From Eutreptiella sp. 'Long Island Sound 2002' (Eukaryota; Euglenozoa; Euglenophyceae; Eutreptiales; Eutreptiaceae): a DNA stretch of 64,000 bases. The stretch covers positions 66,903,725-66,967,724 of the forward strand of contig OZ038383.1 in assembly GCA_964036045.1 (NCBI GenBank). The letters are read 5' to 3'. Each line of letters begins with the position of its first letter. Within the stretch, counting starts at the first letter, position 1. Below are positions 38,900-53,300 of this stretch, piece by piece. The position numbers and the translations under genes are program-made. The notes beneath the pieces were generated by a model. It made no database searches. It saw nothing but the letters and a program-made list of their open reading frames with translations, and was not told the origin of the DNA.

Positions 38900-41800
38900 C
38901 GTGGCCCCTCGAGTTGGGGTTAGGGACTCACAATCCACGCTTTGTTGCGTGGCCCCTCGATTTGGGGCTGGGGACTCACAATCCACGCTTTGTTGCGTAG
39001 CCCCTCGAGTTGGGGTTAGGGACTCACAATCCAGGCTTTGTTGCGTGACCCCTCGAGATTTGGTTAGGGACTCACAATCCACGCTTTGTTGCGTGGCCCC
39101 TCGATTTGGGGCTGGGGACTCACAATCCACGCTTTGTTCCGTAGCCCCTCGAGTTGGGGTTAGGGACTCACAATCCACGCTCTTTCGTGTGGCTCCTCGA
39201 GTTGGGGTTAGGGACTCACAATCCAGGCTTTGTTGCGTGACCCCTCGAGATTTGGTTAGGGACTCACAATCCATGCTTTGTTGCGTGGCCCCTCCAGATT
39301 TGGTTAGGGACTCACAATCCACGCTTTGTTGCGTGGCCCCTCAAGTTGGGGCTGGGGACTCACAATTCACGCTTTTTTGCGTGGCCCCTCGAGTTGGGGT
39401 TAGGGACTCACAATCCACGCTTTTTTGCGTGGCCCCTCGAGTTGGGGTTAGGGACTCACAATCCACGCTTTGTTGCGTGGCCCCTGGAATTGGGGTTAGG
39501 GACTCACAATCCACGCTTTGTTGCGAGGCCCCTCGAGTTGGGGTTAGGGACTCACAATCCGCGCTTTTTTGCAGGGCCCGTGAATTTTTGGTTCGGGTCT
39601 CACAATCCACACTTTTTTGCGTGGCCCCTCGAGTTGGGGTTAGGGTCTCACAATCCACGCTTTATTGCGTGGCCCCTTGAGTTGGGGTTGGGGACTCACA
39701 ATCCACGCTTCTTTGCGTGGCCCCTCGTGTTGGGGTTGGGGACTCACAATCCACGCTTCTTTGCGTGGCCCCTCGAGTTGGGGCCGGGGACTCACAATTC
39801 ACGCTTTTTTGCGTGGCCCCTGGATTAGGGGTTAGGGACTCACAATCCAGGCTTTGTTGCGTGACCCCTCGAGATTTGGTTAGGGACTCACAATCCTCGC
39901 TTTGTTGCGTGGCCCCTCGATTTGGGGCTGGGGACTCACAATCCACGCTTTGTTCCGTAGCCCCTCGAGTTGGGGTTAGGGACTCACAATCCACGCTCTT
40001 TCGTGTGGCTCCTCGAGTTGGGGTTAGGGACTCACAATCCAGGCTTTGTTGCGTGACCCCTCGAGATTTGGTTAGGGGCTCACAATCCATGCTTTGTTGC
40101 GTGGCCCCTCCAGATTTGGTTAGGGACTCACAATCCACGCTTTGTTGCGTGGCCCCTCAAGTTGGGGCTGGGGACTCACAATTCACGCTTTTTTGCGTGG
40201 CCCCTCGAGTTGGGGTTAGGGACTCACAATCCACGCTTTTTTGCGTGGCCCCTCGAGTTGGGGTTAGGGACTCACAATCCACGCTTTGTTGCGTGGCCCC
40301 TGGAATTGGGGTTAGGGACTCACAATCCACGCTTTGTTGTCAGGCCCCTCGAGTTGGGGTTAGGGACTCACAATCCGCGCTTTTTTGCAGGGCCCGTGAA
40401 TTTTTGGTTAGGGTCTCACAATCCACACTTTTTTGCGTGGCCCCTCGAGTTGGGGTTAGGGTCTCACAATCCACGCTTTATTGCGTGGCCCCTTGAGTTG
40501 GGGTTGGGGACTCACAATCCACGCTTCTTTGCGTGGCCCCTCGTGTTGGGGTTGGGGACTCACAATCCACGCTTCTTTGCGTGGCCCCTCGAGTTGGGGC
40601 CGGGGACTCACAATTCACGCTTTTTTGCGTGGCCCCTGGATTAGGGGTTAGGGACTCACAATCCACGCTTTTTTGCGGGGCCCCTCGAGTTGGGGTTAGG
40701 GACTCACAATCCACGCTTCTTTGCGTGGTCCGTCGAGTTGGGGCTGGGGTCTCACAATCCATGCTGTGTTGCGTGGCCCCTCGAGTCGGGGTTAGGGACT
40801 CACAATCCACGCTTTTTTGCGTGGCCCCTCGAGTTGGGGTTAGGGACTCACAATCTGGGCTTTGTTGCGTGACCCCTCGAGATTTGGTTAGGGACTCACA
40901 ATCCACGCTTTGTTGCGTAGCCCCTCGATTTGGATCTGTGGACTCACAATCCACGCTTTGTTGCGTAGCCCCTCGAGTTGGGGTTAGGGACTCACAATCC
41001 ACGCTTTTTTGCGTGGCCCCTCGAGTTGGGGTTAGGGACTCACAATCCAGGCTTTGTTGCGTGACCCCTCGAGGTTTGGTTAGGGACTCACAATCCACGC
41101 TTTGTTGCGTAGCCCCTCGATTTGGGGCTGGGGACTCACAATCCACGCTTTGTTGTGTGGCCCCTCGAGTTGGGGTTAGGGACTCACAATCCACGCTCTT
41201 TTGCGTGGCCCCTCGAGTTGGGGTTAGGGACTCACAATCCAGGCTTTGTTGCGTGACCCCTCGAGATTTGGTTAGGGGCTCACAATCCATGCTTTGTTGC
41301 GTGGCCCCTCGAGTTGGGGTTAGGGACTCACAATCCACGCTTTGTTGCGTGGCCCCTCCAGATTTGGTTAGGGACTCACAATCCACGCTTTGTTGCGTGG
41401 CCCCTCAAGTTGGGGTTAGGGACTCACAATCCACGCTTTTTTGCGTGGCCACTGGAATCGGGGTTAGGGACTCACAATCCACCCTTTCTTGCGTGGCCCC
41501 TCGAGTTGGGGTGAGGGACTCACAATCCACGCTTTGTTGCATGGCCCCTCGAGTTGGGGTTAGGGACTCACAATCCACGGTTTTTTGCGTGGCCCCTCGA
41601 GTTGGGGCTGGGGACTCACAATTCACGCTTTGTTGTGTGGGCCCTCGAGTTGGGGTTAGGGACTCACAATCCACGCTTTGTTGCGTGGCCCCTCGAGATT
41701 TGGTTAGGGACTCACAATCCACGCTTCTTTGCGTGGCCCCTCGAGTTGGGGTTGGGGACTCACAATCCACGCTTCTTTGCTTGGCCCCTCGAGTTGGGGT

Positions 41801-43500
41801 TAGGGACTCACAATCCACGCTTTTTTGCGTGGCCCCTCGAGTTGGGGTTAGGGACTGACAATCCACGCTTTGTTGCGTGGCCCCTCGAGTTGGCGTTAGG
41901 GACTCACAATCCATGCTTTGTTGCGTGGCCCCTTGAAATTGGGTTAGGGACTCACAATCCACGTGTTTTTGCGTGGCCCCTCGAGTTGGGGTTAGGGACT
42001 CACAATCCACGCTTTTTTGCGTGGCCCCTCGAGTTGGGGTTAGGGACTCACAATCCACGCTTTGTTGCGTGGCCCCTCGAGTTGGGGTTAGGGACTCACA
42101 ATCCACACTTTTTTGCGTGGCCCCTCGAGTTGGGGTTAGGGACTCACAATCCACGCTTTGTTGCGTGGCCCCTCAAGTTGGGGTTAGGGACTCACAATCC
42201 ACGCTTTTTTGCGTGGCCACTGGAATTGGGGTTGGGGACTCACAATCCACGCTTCTTTGTGTGGCCCCTCGAGTTGGGGCTGGGGCCTCACAATCCACGC
42301 TTTGTTGCGTGGCCCCTCGAGTTGGGGTTAGGGACTCACAATCGACGCTTTTTTGCGTGGCCCCTCGAGTTGGGGTTAGGGTCTCACAATCCACGCTTTG
42401 TTGCGTGGCCCCTCGAGATTTGCTTAGGGACTCACAATCCATGCTTTGTTGCGTGGCCCCTCGAGTTGGGGCTGGGGACTCACAATCCACGCTTTGTTGC
42501 GTAGCCCCTCGAGTTGGGGTTAGGGACTCACAATCCAGGCTTTGTTGCGTGACCCCTCGAGATTTGGTTAGGGACTCACAATCCACGCTTTGTTGCGTGG
42601 CCCCTCGATTTGGGGCTGGGGACTCACAATCCACGCTTTGTTCCGTAGCCCCTCGAGTTGGGGTTAGGGACTCACAATCCACGCTCTTTCGTGTGGCTCC
42701 TCGAGTTGGGGTTAGGGACTCACAATCCAGGCTTTGTTGCGTGACCCCTCGAGATTTGGTTAGGGACTCACAATCCATGCTTTGTTGCGTGGCCCCTCCA
42801 GATTTGGTTAGGGACTCACAATCCACGCTTTGTTGCGTGGCCCCTCAAGTTGGGGCTAGGGACTCACAATTCACGCTTTTTTGCGTGGCCCCTCGAGTTG
42901 GGGTTAGGGACTCACAATCCACGCTTTTTTGCGTGGCCCCTCGAGTTGGGGTTAGGGACTCACAATCCACGCTTTGTTGCGTGGCCCCTGGAATTGGGGT
43001 TAGGGACTCACAATCCGCGCTTTTTTGCAGGGCCCGTGAATTTTTGGTTAGGGTCTCACAATCCACACTTTTTTGCGTGGCCCCTCGAGTTGGGGTTAGG
43101 GTCTCACACTCCACGCTTTATTGCGTGGCCCCTTGAGTTGGGGTTGGGGACTCACAATCCACGCTTCTTTGCGTGGCCCCTCGTGTTGGGGTTGGGGACT
43201 CACAATCCACGCTTCTTTGCGTGGCCCCTCGAGTTGGGGCCGGGGACTCACAATTCACGCTTTTTTGCGTGGCCCCTGGATTAGGGGTTAGGGACTCACA
43301 ATCCACGCTTTTTTGCGGGGCCCCTCGAGTTGGGGTTAGGGACTCACAATCCACGCTTCTTTGCGTGGCCCGTCGAGTTGGGGCTGGGGTCTCACAATCC
43401 ACGCTTTGTTGCGTGGCCCCTCGAGTCGGTGTTAGGGACTCACAATCCACGCTTTGTTGCGTGGCCCCTCGAGTTGGGGTTAGGGACTCACAATCCACGC
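38900..43500. repeat. 816-bp and 2640-bp higher-order repeats
   Basis: The marker TGGATTAGGGGTTAGGG begins at 39821, 40637 and 43277. The first step is 816 bp (17 monomers) and the second 2640 bp (55 monomers). The GGGCCCGTGAATTTTTGG variant precedes each marker at a constant distance (near 39576, 40392, 43032), and GGGGCCGGGGACTC occurs just before it in all three. Confidence 0.85.
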
Positions 43501-44339
43501 TTTTTTGCGTGGCTCCTCAATTTGGGGCTGGGGACTCACAATCCACGCTTTGTTGCGTGACCCCTCGAGTTGGGGTTAGGGACTCACAATCCACGCTCCG
43601 TTGCGTGGCCCCTCGAGTTGGGGTTAGGGACTCACAATCCACGCTTTGTTGCGTGGCCCCTCGATTTGGGGCTGGGGACTCACAATCCACGCTTTGTTGC
43701 GTAGCCCCTCGAGTTGGGGTTAGGGACTCACAATCCACGCTTTTTTGCGTGGCCCCTCGAGTTGGGGTTAGGGACTCACAATCCAGGCTTTGTTGCGTGA
43801 CCCCTCGAGATTTGGTTAGGGACTCACAATCCACGCTTTGTTGCGTGGCCCCTCGATTTGGGGCTGGGGACTCACAATCCACGCTTTGTTGCGTAGCCCC
43901 TCGAGTTGGGGTTAGGGACTCACAATCCACGCTCTTTTGCGTGGCCCCTCGAGTTGGGGTTAGGGACTCACAATCCAGGCTTTGTTGCGTGACCCCTCGA
44001 GATTTGGTTAGGGACTCACAATCCATGCTTTGTTGCGTGGCCCCTCGAGTTGGGGTTAGGGACTCACAATCCGGGCTTTGTTGCGTGGCCCCTCCAGATT
44101 TGGTTAGGGACTCACAATCCACGCTTTGTTGCGTGGCCCCTCAAGTTGGGGCTGGGGACTCACAATTCACGCTTTTTTGCGTGGCCCCTCGAGTTGGGGT
44201 TAGGGACTCACAATCCACGCTTTTTTGCGTGGCCCCTCGAGTTGGGGTTAGGGACTCACAATCCACGCTTTGTTGCGTGGCCCCTCGAGTTGGGGTTAGG
44301 GACTCACAATCCACGACTTTTTGCGTGGCCCCTCGAGTT

Positions 44340-47300
44340 GGGGCTGGGGACTAACAATCCACGCTTTTTTGCGTGGGCCCTAGAACTGGGGTTAGGGACT
44401 CACAATCCACGCTTTGTTGCGTGGCCCCTGGACTTGGGGCTGGGGACTCACAATCCACGCTTTTTTGCGTGGCCCCTCCAGTTGGGGTTAGGGACTCACA
44501 ATCCACGCTTTGTTGCGGGGCCCCTCGAGTTGGGGTTAGGGACTCACAATCCACGCTTTGTTGCGGGGCCCCTCGAGATTTGGTTAGGGACTCACAATCC
44601 ACGCTTCTTTGCGTGGCCCCTGGACTTGGGGCTGGGGACTCACAATTCACGCTTTTTTGCCCGGCCCCTGGACTTGGGGCTGGGGACTCACAATCCACGC
44701 TTCGTTGCTTGGCCCCTCGAATTGGGGCTCGGGCCTCACAATCCACGCTTTGTTGCGTGGCCCCTCGAGTTGGGGTTAGGGACTCACAATCCACACTTTT
44801 TTTGCGTGGCCCCTCGAGTTGGGGTTAGGGACTCACAATCCATGCTTTGTTGTGTGGCCCCTCGAGTTGGGGTTAGGGACTGACAATCCACGCTTTGTTG
44901 CGTGGCCCCTCGAGTTGGGGTTGGGGACTCACAATCCACGCTTTGTTGCGTGGCCCCTCGAGTTGGGGTTGGGGACTCACAATCCATGCTGTGTTGCGTG
45001 GCCCCTCGAGTTGGGGTTAGGGACTCACAATCCACGCTTCTTTGCGTGGCCCCTGGAATTGGGGTTAGGGATTGACAATCCACGCTTTGTTGCGTGGCCC
45101 CTCGAGTTGGGGTTAGGGACTCACAATCCACACTTTTTTGCGTGGCCCCTCGAGTTGGGGTTAGGGACTCACAATCCACCCTTTCTTGCGTGGCTCCTCG
45201 AGTTGGGGTTAGGGACTCACAATCCACGCTTTGTTGCGTGGCCCCTCGAGTTGGGGTTAGGGACTCACGATCCACGCTTTTTTGCGTGGCCCCTCGAGTT
45301 GGGGTTAGGGACTCACAATCGACGCTTTTTTGCGTGGCCCCTCGTGTTGGGGTTAGGGTCTCACAATCCACGCTTTGTTGCGTGGCCCCTCGAGTTGGGG
45401 TTGGGAACTCACAATCCACGCTTTGTTGCGTGGCCCCTCGAGTTGTGGTTAGGGACTCACAATCCACGCTTTGTTGCGTGGCCCCTCGATTTGGGGCTGG
45501 GGACTCACAATCCACGCTTTGTTGCGTAGCCCCTCGAGTTGGGGTTAGGGACTCACAATCCAAGCTTTGTTGCGTGGCCCCTCGAGTTGGCATTAGGAAC
45601 TCACAATCCACGCTTTTTTGCGTGGCCCCTCGAGTTGGGGTTAGGGACTCACAATCCACGCTTTTTTGCGTGGCCACTCGAGTTGGGGTTAGGGACTCAC
45701 AATCCACGATTTTTTGCGTGGCCACTGGAATTGGGCTTAGGGACTCACAATCCACCCTTTCTTGCGTGGCTCCTCGAGTTGGGGTTAGGGACTCACAATC
45801 CACGCTTTGTTGCGTGGCCCCTCGAGTTGGGCTTAGGGACTCACAATCCACGGTTTTTTGCGTGGCCCCTCGAGTTGGGGCTGGGGACTCACAATTCACG
45901 CTTTGTTGTGTGGCCCCTCGAGTTGGGGTTAGGGACTCACAATCCACGCTTTGTTGCGTGGCCCCTCGAGATTTGGTTAGGGACTCACAATCCACGCTTC
46001 TTTGCGTGGCCCCTCGAGTTGGGGTTGGGGACTCACAGCTCACGCTTTTTTGCGTGGCCCCTGGATTTGGGGTTAGGGACTCACAATCCACGCTTTGTTG
46101 CGTGGCCCCTCGAGTTGGGGTTGGGGACTCACAATCCACGCTTCTTTGCTTGGCCCCTCGAGTTTGGGTTAGGGACTCACAATGCACGCTTTTTTGCGTG
46201 GCCCCTCGAGTTGGGGTTAGGGACTGACAATCCACGCTTTGTTGCGTGGCCCCTCGAGTTGGCGTTAGGGACTCACAATCCATGCTTTGTTGCGTGGCCC
46301 CTCGAGATTTGGTTAGGGACTGACAATCCACGTGTTTTTGCGTGGCCCCTCGAGTTGGGGTTAGGGACTCACAATCCACGCTTTTTTGCGTGGCCCCCCG
46401 AGTTGGGGTTAGGGACTCACAATCCACGCTTTGTGGCGTGGCCCCTCGAGTTGGGGTTAGGGACTCACAATCCACACTTTTTTGCGTGGCCCCTCGAGTT
46501 GGTGTTAGGGACTCACAATCCACGCTTTGTTGCGTGGCCCCTCAAGTTGGGGTTAGGGACTCACAATCCACGCTTTGTTGCGTGGCCACTGGACTTGGGG
46601 TTGGGGACTCACAATCCACGCTTCTTTGTGTGGCCCCTCGAGTTGGGGCTAGGGCCTCACAATCCACGCTTTGTTGCGTGGCCCCTCGAGTTGGGGTTAG
46701 GGACTCACAATCCACGCTTTTTTGCGTGGCCCCTCGAGTTGGGGTTAGGGACTCACAATCCACGCTTTTTTGCGTGGCCCCTCGAGTTGGGGTTAGGGTC
46801 TCACAATCCACGCTTTGTTGCGTGACCCTCGATTTGGGGCTGGGGCCTCACAATCCACGCTTTGTTGCGTAGCCCCTCGAGTTGGGGTTAGGGACTCACA
46901 ATCCACACTTTGTTGCGTGGCCCCTCGAGTTGGGGTTAGGGACTCACAATCCACGCTTTTTTGCGTGGCCCCTCGAGTTGGGGCTGGGGACTCACAATTC
47001 ACGCTTTGTTGCGTGGCCCCTTGAGTTGGGGTTAGGGACTCACAATCCACGCTTTTTTGCGTGGCCACTGGAATTGGGGTTAGGGACTCACAATCCACCC
47101 TTTCTTGCGTGGCCCCTCGAGTTGGGGTTAGGGACTCACAATCCACGCTTTTGTGCGTGGCCCCTCGAGTTGGGGTTAGGGACCCACAATCCACGCTTTG
47201 TTGCGTGACCCCTCAAGTCGGGGTTAGGGACTCACAATCCACCCTTTTTTGCATGGCCCCTTGAGTTGGGGTTAGGGACTGGCAATCCACTCTTTGTTGC

Positions 47301-50100
47301 GTGGCCCCTCGAGTTGGGGTTAGGGACTCACAATCCACGACTTTTTGCGTGGCCCCTCGAGTTGGGGCTGGGGACTAACAATCCACGCTTTTTTGCGTGG
47401 GCCCTAGAACTGGGGTTAGGGACTCACAATCCACGCTTTGTTGCGTGGCCCCTGGACTTGGGGCTGGGGACTCACAATCCACGCTTTTTTGCGTGGCCCC
47501 TCCAGTTGGGGTTAGGGACTCACAATCCACGCTTTGTTGCGGGGCATCTCGAGTTGGGGTTAGGGACTCACAATCCACGCTTTGTTGCGGGGCCCCTCGA
47601 GATTTGGTTAGGGACTCACAATCCACGCTTCTTTGCGTGGCCCCTGGACTTGGGGCTGGGGACTCACAATTCACGCTTTTTTGCCCGGCCCCTGGACTTG
47701 GGGCTGGGGACTCACAATCCACGCTTCGTTGCTTGGCCCCTCGAGTTGGGGCTCGGGCCTCACAATCCACGCTTTGTTGCGTGGCCCCTCGAGTTGGGGT
47801 TAGGGACTCACAATCCACACTTTTTTTGCGTGGCCCCTCGAGTTGGGGTTAGGGACTCACAATCCATGCTTTGTTGTGTGGCCCCTCGAGTTGGGGTTAG
47901 GGACTGACAATCCACGCTTTGTTGCGTGGCCCGTCGAGTTGGGGTTAGGGACTCACAATCCACGCTTTGTTGCGAGGCCCCTCGAGTTGGGGTTGGGGAC
48001 TCACAATCCATGCTGTGTTGCGTGGCCCCTCGAGTTGGGGTTAGGGACTCACAATCCACGCTTCTTTGCGTGGCCCCTGGAATTGGGGTTAGGGATTGAC
48101 AATCCACGCTTTGTTGCGTGGCCCCTCGAGTTGGGGTTAGGGACTCACAATCCACACTTTTTTGCGTGGCCCCTCGAGTTGGGGTTAGGGACTCACAATC
48201 CACCCTTTCTTGCGTGGCTCCTCGAGTTGGGGTTAGGGACTCACAATCCACGCTTTGTTGCGTGGCCCCTCGAGTTGGGGTTAGGGACTCACGATCCACG
48301 CTTTTTTGCGTGGCCCCTCGAGTTGGGTTTAGGGACTCACAATCGACGCTTTTTTGCGTGGCCCCTCGTGTTGGGGTTAGGGTCTCACAATCCACGCTTT
48401 GTTGCGTGGCCCCTCGAGTTGGGGTTGGGAACTCACAATCCACGCTTTGTTGCGTGGCCCCTCGAGTTGTGGTTAGGGACTCACAATCCACGCTTTGTTG
48501 CGTGGCCCCTCGATTTGGGGCTGGGGACTCACAATCCACGCTTTGTTGCGTAGCCCCTCGAGTTGGGGTTAGGGACTCACAATCCAAGCTTTGTTGCGTG
48601 GCCCCTCGAGTTGGGATTAGGAACTCACAATCCACGCTTTTTTGCGTGGCCCCTCGAGTTGGGGTTAGGGACTCACAATCCACGCTTTTTTGCGTGGCCA
48701 CTCGAGTTGGGGTTAGGGACTCACAATCCACGATTTTTTGCGTGGCCACTGGAATTGGGCTTAGGGACTCACAATCCACCCTTTCTTGCGTGGCCCCTCG
48801 AGTTGGGGTTAGGGACTCACAATCCACGCTTTGTTGCGTGGCCCCTCGAGTTGGGCTTAGGGACTCACAATCCACGGTTTTTTGCGTGGCCCCTCGAGTT
48901 GGGGCTGGGGACTCACAATTCACGCTTTGTTGTGTGGCCCCTCGAGTTGGGGTTAGGGACTCACAATCCACGCTTTGTTGCGTGGCCCCTCGAGATTTGG
49001 TTAGGGACTCACAATCCACGCTTCTTTGCGTGGCCCCTCGAGTTGGGGTTGGGGACTCACAGCTCACGCTTTTTTGCGTGGCCCCTCGAGTTGGGGTTGG
49101 GGACTCACAATCCACGCTTCTTTGCTTGGCCCCTCGAGTTTGGGTTAGGGACTCACAATGCACGCTTTGTTGCGTGGCCCCTCGAGTTGGCGTTAGGGAC
49201 TCACAATCCATGCTTTGTTGCGTGGCCCCTCGAGATTTGGTTAGGGACTGACAATCCACGTGTTTTTGCGTGGCCCCCCGAGTTGGGGTTAGGGACTCAC
49301 AATCCACGCTTTTTTGCGTGGCCCCCCGAGTTGGGGTTAGGGACTCACAATCCACGCTTTGTTGCGTGGCCCCTCGAGTTGGGGTTAGGGACTCACAATC
49401 CACACTTTTTTGCGTGGCCCCTCAAGTTGGGGTTAGGGACTCACAATCCACGCTTTGTTGCGTGGCCCCTCAAGTTGGGGTTAGGGACTCACAATCCACG
49501 CTTTGTTGCGTGGCCACTGGACTTGGGGTTGGGGACTCACAATCCACGCTTCTTTGTGTGGCCCCTCGAGTTGGGGCTGGGGCCTCACAATCCACGCTTT
49601 GTTGCGTGGCCCCTCGAGTTGGGGTTAGGGACTCGCAATCCACGCTTTTTTGCGTGGCCCCTCGAGTTGGGGTTAGGGACTCACAATCGACGCTTTTTTG
49701 CGTGGCCCCTCGAGTTGGGGTTAGGGTCTCACAATCCACGCTTTGTTGCGTGACCCTCGATTTGGGGCTGGGGCCTCACAATCCACGCTTTGTTGCGTAG
49801 CCCCTCGAGTTGGGGTTAGGGACTCACAATCCACACTTTGTTGCGTGGCCCCTCGAGTTGGGGTTAGGGACTCACAATCCACGCTTTTTTGCGTGGCCCC
49901 TCGAGTTGGGGCTGGGGACTCACAATTCACGCTTTGTTGCGTGGCCCCTTGAGTTGGGGTTAGGGACTCACAATCCACGCTTTTTTGCGTGGCCACTGGA
50001 ATTGGGGTTAGGGACTCACAATCCACCCTTTCTTGCGTGGCCCCTCGAGTTGGGGTTAGGGACTCACAATCCACGCTTTGTTGCGTGACCCCTCAAGTCG
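44340..50100. repeat. 3024-bp higher-order repeat, two copies
   Basis: The variant GCGTGGGCCCTAGAACTGG occurs near 44373 and 47397, a step of 3024 bp or 63 monomers. The same order of rare variants follows in each copy: TTTTTTGCCCGGCCCC, GGGGCTCGGGCCTC, a loop with seven Ts, CATGCTGTGTTGCG, GGGATTGACAATCC, ACTCACAGCTCACGC, and GTGACCCTCGATTTGG (a monomer one base short, near 46827 and 49755). Copy two has lost two monomers, so the last marker is 2928 bp apart. Confidence 0.85.
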
Positions 50101-50870
50101 GGGTTAGGGACTCACAATCCACCCTTTTTTGCATGGCCCCTTGAGTTGGGGTTAGGGACTGGCAATCCACTCTTTGTTGCGTGGCCCCTCGAGTTGGGGT
50201 TAGGGACTCACAATCCACGCTTCTTTGCGTGGCCCCTCGAGATTTGGTTAGGGACTCACAATCCACGCTTCTTTGCGTGGCCCCTCGAGTTGGGGCTGGG
50301 GACTCACAATTCACGCTTTTTTGCGTGGCCCCTCGATTTGGGGCACGGGACTCACAATCCACGCTTTGTTGCGTAGCCCCTCGAGTTGGGGTTAGGGACT
50401 CACAATCCACGCTTTGTTGCGTGGCCCCTTGAGTTGGGGTTAGGGACTCACAATCCACACTTTGTTGCGTAGCCCCTCGAGTTGGGGTTAGGGACTCACA
50501 ATCCACCCTTTTTTGCATGGCCCCTTGAGTTGGGGTTAGGGACTGGCAATCCACTCTTTGTTGCGTGGCCCCTCGAGTTGGGGTTAGGGACTCACAATCC
50601 ACGCTTCTTTGCGTGGCCCCTCGAGATTTGGTTAGGGACTCACAATCCACGCTTCTTTGCGTGGCCCCTCGAGTTGGGGCTGGGGACTCACAATTCACGC
50701 TTTTTTGCGTGGCCCCTCGATTTGGGGCACGGGACTCACAATCCACGCTTTGTTGCGTAGCCCCTCGAGTTGGGGTTAGGGACTCACAATCCACGCTTTG
50801 TTGCGTGGCCCCTTGAGTTGGGGTTAGGGACTCACAATCCACACTTTGTTGCGTAGCCCCTCGAGTTGGG
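50100..50870. repeat. 384-bp tandem duplication near array end
   Basis: The blocks containing GGGACTGGCAATCCACTC and GATTTGGGGCACGGGACTC recur at a distance of 384 bp (near 50155 and 50539; near 50335 and 50719), which is 8 monomers. The monomers between the markers are the same in both copies. Confidence 0.85.
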
Positions 50871-51189
50871 GTTAGGGACTCACAATTCACGCTTTGTTGC
50901 GTGGCCCCTCGAGTTGGGGTTAGGGACTCACAATCCACGCTTTTTTGCGTGGCCACTGGAATTGGGGTTAGGGAATTACAATCCACCCTTTCTTGCGTAG
51001 CCCCTCGAGTTGGGGTTAGGGACTCACAATCCACGCTTTGTTGCGTGACCCCTCAAGTTGGGGTTAGGGACTCACAATCCACGCTTTGTTGCGTGGCCCC
51101 TCGAGTTGGGGTTAGGGACTGACAATCCACGCTTTGTTGCGTGGCCCCTCGAGTTGGGGTTAGGGACTCACAATCCACGCTTTGTTGCG

Positions 51190-53300
51190 TGGCCCCTGGA
51201 GATTTGGTTAGGGACTCACAATCCACGCTTCTTTGCGTGGCCCCTCGAGTTGGGGCTGGGGACTCACAATTTACGCTTTGTTGCGTGCCTCCTCGAGCTG
51301 GGGTTAGGGACTCACAATCCACGCTTTTTTGCGTGGCCCCTCAAGTTGGGGTTAGGGACTCACAATCCACGCTTTGTTGCGTGGCCCCTGGAATTGGGGT
51401 TAGGGACTCACAATCCACGCTTTGTTGCGTGGCCCCTCCAGATTTGGTTAGGGACTCACAATCCACGTGTTTTTGCGTGGCCCCTCGAGTTGGGGTTAGG
51501 GACTCACAATCCACACTTTTGTGCCTGGCCCCGCGAGATTTGGTTATGGACTCACAATCCACGCGTTTTTGCGTGGCCCCTCGAGTTGGGGTTAGGGACT
51601 CACAATCCACGCTTTTTTGTGTGGCCCCTGGATTTTGGGTTAGGGACTCACAATCCACGCTTTTTTGCGTGGCCCCTCGAGTTGGGGTTAGGGACTCACA
51701 ATCGACGCTTTTTTGCGTGGCCCCTCGAGTCGGGGTTAGGGTCTCACAATCCACGCTTTGTTGCGTGGCCCCTCGATTTGGGGTTAGGGACTCACAATCC
51801 ACACTTTGTTGCGTGGCCACTCGAGTTGGGGTTAGGGACTCACAATCCACGCTTTTTTGCGTGGCCCCTCGAGTTGGGGCTGGGGACTCGCAATTCACGC
51901 TTTGTTGCGTGGCCCCTCGAGTTGGGGTTAGGGACTCACAATCCACGCTTTTTTGCGTGGCCACTGGAATTGTGGTTAGGAACTCACAATCCACCCTTTC
52001 TTGCGTGGCCCCTCGAGCTGGGGTTAGGGACTCACAATCCACGCTTTGTTGTGTGGCCCGTCGACTTGGGGTTAGGGACTCACAATCCATGCTTTGTTGC
52101 GTGGCCCCTCGAGTTGGGGTTAGGGACTGACAATCCACGCTTTGTTGCGTGGCCCCTCGAGTTGGGGTTAGGGACTCACAATCCACGCTTCGTTGTGTGG
52201 CCCCTGGAGATTCGGTTAGGGACTCACAATCCACGCTTCTTTGCGTGGCCCCTCGAGTTGGGGCTGGGGACTCACAATTTACGCTTTGTTGCGTGCCTCC
52301 TCGAGCTGGGGTTAGGGACTCACATTCCACGCTTTTTTGCGTGGCCCCTCAAGTTGGGGTTAGGGACTCACAATCCACGCTTTGTTGCGCTGCCCCTGGA
52401 ATTGGGGTTAGGGACTCACAATCCACGCTTTGTTGCGTGGCCCCTCGAGATTTGGTTAGGGACTCACAATCCACGCGTCTTTGCGTGGCCCCTCGAGTTG
52501 GGGTTAGGGACTCACAATCCACGCTTTTGTGCCTGGCCCCGTGAGATTTGGTTAGGGACTCACAATCGACGCGTTTTTGCGTGGCCCCTCGAGTTGGGGT
52601 TAGGGACTCACAATCCACGCTTTTTTGTGTGGCCCCTGGATTTGGGGTTAGGGACTCACAATCCACGCTTTTTTGCGTGGCCCCTCGAGTTGGGGTTAGG
52701 GACTCACAATCGACGCTTTTTTGCGTGGCCCCTCGAGTCGGGGTTAGGGTCTCACAATCCACGCTTTGTTGCGTGGCCCCTCGATTTGGGGTTAGGGACT
52801 CACAATCCACACTTTGTTGCGTGGCCCCTCGAGTTGGGGTTAGGGACTCACAATCCACGCTTTTTTGCGTGGCCCCTCGAGTTGGGGCTGGGGACTCGCA
52901 ATTCACGCTTTGTTGCGTGGCCCCTCGAGTTGGGGTTAGGGACTCACAATCCACGCTTTTTTGCGTGGCCACTGGAATTGGGGTTAGGAACTCACAATCC
53001 ACCCTTTCTTGCGTGGCCCCTCGAGCTGGGGTTAGGGACTCACAATCCACGCTTTGTTGTGTGGCCCGTCGACTTGGGGTTAGGGACTCACAATCCACCC
53101 TTTTTTGCGTGGCCCCTCGAGTTGGGGTTAGGGACTCACGATCCACGCTTTGTTGCGTGGCCCCTCGAGATTTGGTTAGGGACTCACAATCCACGCTTCT
53201 TTGCGTGGCCCCTCGAGTTGGGGCTGGGGACTCACAATTTACGCTTTGTTGCGTGCCTCCTCGAGCTGGGGTTAGGGACTCACAATCCATGCTTTTTTGC
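51190..53300. repeat. 1008-bp and 960-bp higher-order repeats
   Basis: The marker GCGTGCCTCCTCGAGCTGG begins at 51283, 52291 and 53251, steps of 1008 bp (21 monomers) and 960 bp (20 monomers). Shared rarer variants include GCCTGGCCCCG followed by AGATTTGGTTA, CCCGTCGACTTGG and ACTCGCAATTCACG. This is the last clear higher-order repeat before the array stops. Confidence 0.85.
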